Source: CAG-964 sp902789345
GTDB lineage: Bacteria; Bacillota; Clostridia; Oscillospirales; Acutalibacteraceae
Direction: 5' to 3' (one strand)
Assembly (NCBI GenBank): GCA_052117325.1
Contig: JBQKJJ010000024.1
DNA: 24,547 bases
In this document: positions 23,253 through 24,547 of the stretch, one piece after another
Numbering within the stretch: the first letter of the stretch is position 1
How the letters are laid out: each line of letters opens with the position of its first letter
Notes under the pieces: model-generated
Databases searched by the model: none
Told to the model about the DNA's origin: nothing
Seen by the model: only the letters and a program-made list of their open reading frames with translations
Program-made: the position numbers and the translations under genes

Positions 23253-23282
23253 TTGAATTGCAACATAATTATATGATATAAT
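23253..23282 (+). promoter_or_regulatory. Candidate promoter of the asparaginase gene
   Basis: TTGAAT (23253-23258) and TATAAT (23277-23282) with an 18-nt spacer, about 42 nt before the ATG. The -10 box is perfect; the -35 box is moderate. Confidence 0.65.
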
Positions 23283-23324
23283 AAACTATATATACAGACA
23301 ACAAAGCAACACAGGAGAAAATTT

Positions 23325-24323
23325 ATGAAAATTACTGTAATTCTTACAGGCGGAACTATTGCCTGCAAAACTGAAAATCACATAATGAACCCCCAAGCAG
23401 ACAGCGCCTACAGCATTATAAATATGTACAAAAGCCAAATTAACAGCAACATAGACTTTACAGCAATACAGCCCTTCAATATTTTAAGCGAAAATTACAC
23501 TGCCAAAACCTACAACCTACTTTTAGACTACCTTTACAACCTTGATTTTTCAGACAGTGACGGCGTTATTATTACACACGGTTCCGACACTCTTTCCTAC
23601 ACCTCGGCCCTTGTGGCTATGGTTATGCCAAATGTAAAAATTCCTGTTGTGCTTACTGCCGCCGACTACCCGCCCGACAACAGCCTTTCCAACGCTTTAA
23701 GCAATTTCTCCGCCGCTGTGGAATTTATCTCCACCAAAACTGCCGGAATTTTTACTGCATACGGTGCTAAGGGCAACACCAATATCTACCTTGCCACCAG
23801 GCTTAGCGAGGCTGACCCTATTGACGACAAATTTTCAGGCAGTGAAAATTCAATCATAGCAAAGGTTACAAACAACAGTATTTCTTACCTAAACCAACCT
23901 CTGATAAATGCCCTGGCAAAAGGTAAAAGAAAAGTTTTTACCCAAAAGCCCATTATCAAGCAAGACATACTCCTTATAAAAACATACCCTAACCAAAATT
24001 ACAGCTTTTACGCTCCCAAAAATGCCGCCGCTGTTGTGCTGTACCTTTACCACAGTGCTACAGCCTGTACCGTTGGCACTAATACAAGCGTTATTGAATT
24101 TATTAAAAAATGCAACGCCACAAACACGCCGGTATACTTAGCGTCGTACAAAAATAAATCCGACAGATATGCCACCACCAATGAAATTAACAAGCTAAAC
24201 AGAATCCCATTGTACAACATTACAAAAGAAAGTGCCTACATTAAGGCTCTGCTTGCCTACAACCAAAGCCTACTGCCGCCAAATGAAATTATGAACAGCG
24301 ACATTTACTTTGAATGTCAATAA
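23325..24323 (+). CDS. L-asparaginase-like protein
   Basis: 332 aa, the usual size of bacterial L-asparaginase/glutaminase, which hydrolyses Asn to Asp and ammonia. There is no signal peptide, so a type I, cytoplasmic form is expected. The first catalytic block LTGGTIACK with T11 is intact, and the second is ITHGSDTLSYTSAL. Two changes stand out against the family. The Thr of THGTD is Ser87 (D88 kept). At the usual catalytic Lys (family block xTKxx) the sequence has ATRLSEADPIDDKFSGS, with Arg159. Ser could replace Thr; Arg for Lys is less expected. The start follows AGGAG. It is monocistronic with its own promoter. I am sure of the family, less sure of full activity. Confidence 0.85.
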   Translation: MKITVILTGGTIACKTENHIMNPQADSAYSIINMYKSQINSNIDFTAIQPFNILSENYTAKTYNLLLDYLYNLDFSDSDGVIITHGSDTLSYTSALVAMVMPNVKIPVVLTAADYPPDNSLSNALSNFSAAVEFISTKTAGIFTAYGAKGNTNIYLATRLSEADPIDDKFSGSENSIIAKVTNNSISYLNQPLINALAKGKRKVFTQKPIIKQDILLIKTYPNQNYSFYAPKNAAAVVLYLYHSATACTVGTNTSVIEFIKKCNATNTPVYLASYKNKSDRYATTNEINKLNRIPLYNITKESAYIKALLAYNQSLLPPNEIMNSDIYFECQ

Positions 24324-24388
24324 CCATCCCCAAAAACAGCTATTTCTATTGTTATGTGAAGCACCGGCATTATCAAATCTTTTGCAAA

Positions 24389-24547
24389 CACACAAAGTCC
24401 GTAAACACACAAAGTCTGAAACCACACAAAGTCTGCAAACCACACAAAGTCTGCAAACCACACAAAGTCTGCAAACCACACAAAGTCTGCAAACCACACA
24501 AAGTCTGCAAACCACACAAAGTCTGCAAACCACACAAAGTCTGCAAA
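24389..24547. repeat. 18-bp tandem repeat array running off the window
   Basis: Unit CAAACCACACAAAGTCTG. The core AAAGT recurs at 24394, 24411 and 24428 (period 17), then at 24446, 24464, 24482, 24500, 24518 and 24536 (period 18). The left units are diverged and the right ones identical. The array reaches the window edge, so its full size is unknown. The minus strand reads it as a repetitive VCRLCV peptide; I do not regard that as a gene. Confidence 0.95.

Noticed and set aside
24270..24535. Minus-strand ORFs with a VCRLCV or FVWFAD repeat
   Set aside because: They are translations of the 18-bp minisatellite, which stays open in several frames because the period is a multiple of three. No start signals or family resemblance.

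Overview
The window looks like chromosomal DNA of a low-to-moderate GC Firmicute of class Clostridia, probably a gut-type Oscillospirales/Ruminococcaceae relative. This is inferred from gene content and style: DUF177-rpmF, rpsF-ssb-rpsR, dgt-dnaG-rpoD, a spore gene (spoVAD), strong Shine-Dalgarno sites, frequent TTG/GTG starts and canonical sigma-A promoters. No database search was possible, so the taxon is not firm.

Layout. 1-1000: DUF177 (YceD-like) and rpmF behind a textbook promoter, ended by an intrinsic terminator. 1000-2257: no protein gene. The minus strand carries a self-contained unit (promoter at about 2082-2109, about 680 nt of helix-rich RNA, intrinsic terminator at about 1391-1431), which I read as a large structured non-coding RNA. 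2258-2900: a DUF1292 acidic protein, a 6S-like RNA and a terminator. 3003-7654, minus strand: a SurA/PrsA-like lipoprotein, rpsF-ssb-rpsR with its own promoter and possible S6:S18 leader, ribF, a small membrane protein and a Nudix hydrolase. 7719-11786, plus strand: an M14 carboxypeptidase, then a DUF1430 permease and its ABC ATPase, which is broken by a one-base frameshift. 11787-12209: inverted repeats and a long structured terminator. 12210-19230, minus strand: spoVAD, rpoD, dnaG, dgt, an ElaA-like acetyltransferase, a YigZ/IMPACT protein and rpmE. 19368-22324, minus strand: a copper island in which copA is fused in frame to a CopZ-like domain that keeps its own ribosome binding site, followed by csoR; the promoter carries a GC-rich palindrome suited to CsoR. 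22331-23180: a nested tandem-repeat array. 23325-24323: an L-asparaginase-like gene with two altered active-site positions. The right edge runs into an 18-bp minisatellite.

How the genes work together. Most are housekeeping: translation (rpmF, rpsF, rpsR, rpmE), replication and transcription start-up (dnaG, rpoD, ssb, dgt), FAD synthesis (ribF) and nucleotide clean-up (Nudix). The copper genes form a complete sense-and-export circuit. The most unusual items are the large minus-strand RNA, the embedded copZ start, the frameshifted bacteriocin-type ABC transporter with an attenuator-like leader, and the nested repeats.
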